DNA from: Deltaproteobacteria bacterium | GTDB taxonomy: Bacteria > Desulfobacterota > DSM-4660 > Desulfatiglandales > B25-G16 | Length of the DNA: 24,844 bases | Assembly (NCBI GenBank): GCA_018400255.1 | Contig: JAGYMO010000328.1 | Location: forward strand, 1 to 24,844 | Reading direction: 5' to 3' | Part shown: positions 23,339 through 24,844 of the stretch, piece by piece | Numbering within the stretch: position 1 is the first letter of the stretch | Layout of the letters: each line of letters starts with the position of its first letter | Position numbers and translations under genes: made by a program | The notes under the pieces: model-generated | What the model was told of the DNA's origin: nothing | The model's database searches: none | What the model saw: only the letters and a program-made list of their open reading frames with translations

Positions 23339-24844
23339 TTGGGTTCTTTGCATATTGTCATCATCGGTCTTTCTTTTTTCTGTGTAATCATCACATTGTT
23401 TATATTGGGTCTGTCTATGCTGCGAAGAAGGGGCAAACGCACAAAAGAGGCGTTCCGCAAGAGTGAGGAGCGATATGTCATGGCCCTCGCAGGGGCTACC
23501 GACGGTCTCTGGGATTGGGACATTCACTCAGACACCGTTTTTTTCTCGGATCGGTTTTGTGAGACCCTCGGGTATTTGCCCGAGGAATTGTCAGGTTCCA
23601 TGGATTCTTTTCGCAGCAAGTTGCACCCTGAGGACAGCGGAGCAACCTGGGCGGCAATTGAACGGCATCTTAAAGAGCATGTTCCATTCATTACCGAATA
23701 CCGCCTGGGGACGAAATCGGGGGAATACAGGTGGTTTTTATCCAGAGCCCAGGCCCGGTGGGATACAGAGGGGAATGCTGTCACTCTTTCTGGGTGGATT
23801 CAGGACATCACCGCACGGAAGCTAGCCGAGTTAAATCTTACGGCTGCCCTTTCCGAAATACAGAAGTTAAAGGAGCAACTTGAAGCCGAGAGGGCGTATC
23901 TGCAAGAAGAAATCAAATTGCAATATAACCATGAAAACATCATCGGTGGCAGCAACGAGATCAATTACGTATTCTATAAGGTTGAACAAATTGCACCGAG
24001 CGACACAACCGTTTTAATTCTCGGCGAGACCGGAACTGGCAAAGAGTTAGTCGCTCGGGCCATTCACGGTTTGAGTCTGCGCAAACACCGAGCGCTAATC
24101 AAAATAAATTGCGCCACACTGCCTTCAAATCTCATTGAAAGCGAACTGTTCGGTCATGAGAAAGGTGCTTACACTGGTGCCCATGACACACACTTGGGGC
24201 GATTTGAGGTTGCCAACGGGGCAACTCTTTTTCTGGATGAGATTGGCGAGCTTCCTCTGGATTTGCAACCCAAACTGCTCAGAGTGATCGAGGATGGTGA
24301 GTTTGAGCGGCTGGGAAGTTCCCAGACGATCAAAATCGATGTTCGGATTATCGCCGCTACTAACCGAAATCTGGAAGAGGAAGTCCGTGAAGGCCGGTTC
24401 CGTGAGGATCTCTGGTACCGTTTGAATATTTTCCCTATTACCATGCCTCCGCTCCGGGACCGTTTGGATGACATTCCACTTCTTGTGCACTTTTACGTCA
24501 AAACTATCTCTAAGCGAATGGGTAAGTCCATTGAGAGCATCCCGAGGAATGTTATGGATACTTTACAGGATTATGATTGGCCCGGCAATGTCCGGGAACT
24601 GGAAAACGTCCTCGAGCGGGCAGTAATCAACTCCTCAGGACCCAAACTGCACCTCGTGGATGAATTGAAAAAACAACATAAGGATTTAACAACGGCCAAA
24701 AAAACGCTGGATGAGGTTGAGCGTGACTATATCGTGCAGGTACTCGAGCAGACGCATTGGAAGGTGAGCGGAAAAAACGGTGCCGCAGAGATCCTTGGGC
24801 TCGACCGCAGCACATTGCGCGCGCGCATGCGAAAACTGAGTATC
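23339..24844 (+). CDS. Membrane-anchored PAS/sigma-54 activator, cut by the window edge
   Basis: The frame is open from 23330 to the end of the window. I take the TTG at 23339, just after gaggagg; an ATT and a later TTG are alternatives. Residues 4-24 (LHIVIIGLSFFCVIITLFILG) form one membrane helix, followed by a basic stretch (RRRGKR). A PAS domain follows (about 42-165; LAGATDGLWDWDIHSD, LGYLPEEL, WIQDITARK), a coiled coil (about 168-200), then a sigma-54 AAA+ domain with GETGTGKE (229-236), GAYTGA (276-281, the usual Phe replaced by Tyr), Walker B LFLDE and a GNVRELENVLERAV segment. A Fis-type helix-turn-helix begins at the edge (GAAEILGLDRSTLRARM). At most a few residues are missing. It lacks a receiver domain, so it senses its signal directly. 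Confidence 0.9.
   Translation, partial: MGSLHIVIIGLSFFCVIITLFILGLSMLRRRGKRTKEAFRKSEERYVMALAGATDGLWDWDIHSDTVFFSDRFCETLGYLPEELSGSMDSFRSKLHPEDSGATWAAIERHLKEHVPFITEYRLGTKSGEYRWFLSRAQARWDTEGNAVTLSGWIQDITARKLAELNLTAALSEIQKLKEQLEAERAYLQEEIKLQYNHENIIGGSNEINYVFYKVEQIAPSDTTVLILGETGTGKELVARAIHGLSLRKHRALIKINCATLPSNLIESELFGHEKGAYTGAHDTHLGRFEVANGATLFLDEIGELPLDLQPKLLRVIEDGEFERLGSSQTIKIDVRIIAATNRNLEEEVREGRFREDLWYRLNIFPITMPPLRDRLDDIPLLVHFYVKTISKRMGKSIESIPRNVMDTLQDYDWPGNVRELENVLERAVINSSGPKLHLVDELKKQHKDLTTAKKTLDEVERDYIVQVLEQTHWKVSGKNGAAEILGLDRSTLRARMRKLSI

Noticed and set aside
23269..23825. Several short open frames on both strands over the start of the sigma-54 activator
   Set aside because: They overlap the PAS-encoding frame, which continues unbroken to the window end and has clear homology; the others lack any domain.
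20830..24844. A second copy of the tRNA-Phe 3' end as the far attachment site
   Set aside because: Only short partial matches were seen (ttttctcggcg near 21285 inside the integrase gene and ttctcggcg near 24018 inside the activator gene); neither extends into the T arm, so both look like chance. The far boundary probably lies beyond the window.
1..24844. CRISPR array or other regular direct repeats
   Set aside because: No evenly spaced repeats with spacers were seen; the only repeats are the hairpins and inverted repeats listed.

Overview
The window looks like an AT-rich chromosomal segment from a Gram-negative bacterium. Signs are an LptM-like lipoprotein, a second lipoprotein, an E. coli-type Asd, a ZraSR/HydHG-like two-component pair and a tyrosine integrase beside a tRNA. 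A deltaproteobacterial (Desulfobacterota) or Nitrospirota-like origin is my best guess. That rests on overall gene style, not on a marker gene, and should be treated as weak.

Layout. Positions 1-135 hold four back-to-back hairpins that look like the right end, or the guide-RNA scaffold, of an IS200/IS605-type element lying mostly outside the window. The arginine genes argG and argH follow, one base apart, with a tiny LptM-like lipoprotein overlapping the argH stop. Next come ybaB and recR (without the usual dnaX), recR overlapping a GlcD-type FAD dehydrogenase. On the minus strand lie a membrane histidine kinase and its NtrC-type response regulator. A plus-strand lipoprotein, a minus-strand UspA and a minus-strand beta-hydroxyacid dehydrogenase follow. 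On the plus strand are recD2, a nitroreductase, a Sir2 deacylase and asd. A long minus-strand gene (17267-20173) fuses an MrfA-like DUF1998 helicase to an MrfB-like DEDD exonuclease. A small zinc-ribbon protein with an acidic tail and tRNA-Phe(GAA) close the core part.

From about 20830 the character changes. A tyrosine integrase lacking its N-terminal half abuts tRNA-Phe, followed by about 600 bases of mostly non-coding sequence with a possible gene relic. Then come a single-domain (p)ppGpp synthetase and a membrane-anchored PAS/sigma-54 activator that runs off the right edge. The activator is visibly richer in GC and prefers CGN arginine and ATC isoleucine codons, where the core genes prefer AGA/AGG and ATA. 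I read this as one edge of an integrated element at tRNA-Phe.

How the genes fit together: argG/argH are the last two steps of arginine synthesis; recR, recD2 and the MrfAB fusion are DNA-repair genes; the kinase/regulator pair is a self-contained signalling operon; and the island edge carries stress-signalling (alarmone) and sigma-54 regulatory genes. The most interesting items are the fused MrfA-MrfB protein, the hairpin array at the left edge and the alarmone synthetase plus orphan activator at the tRNA-Phe island edge. I did not find an unmistakably new multi-gene system.
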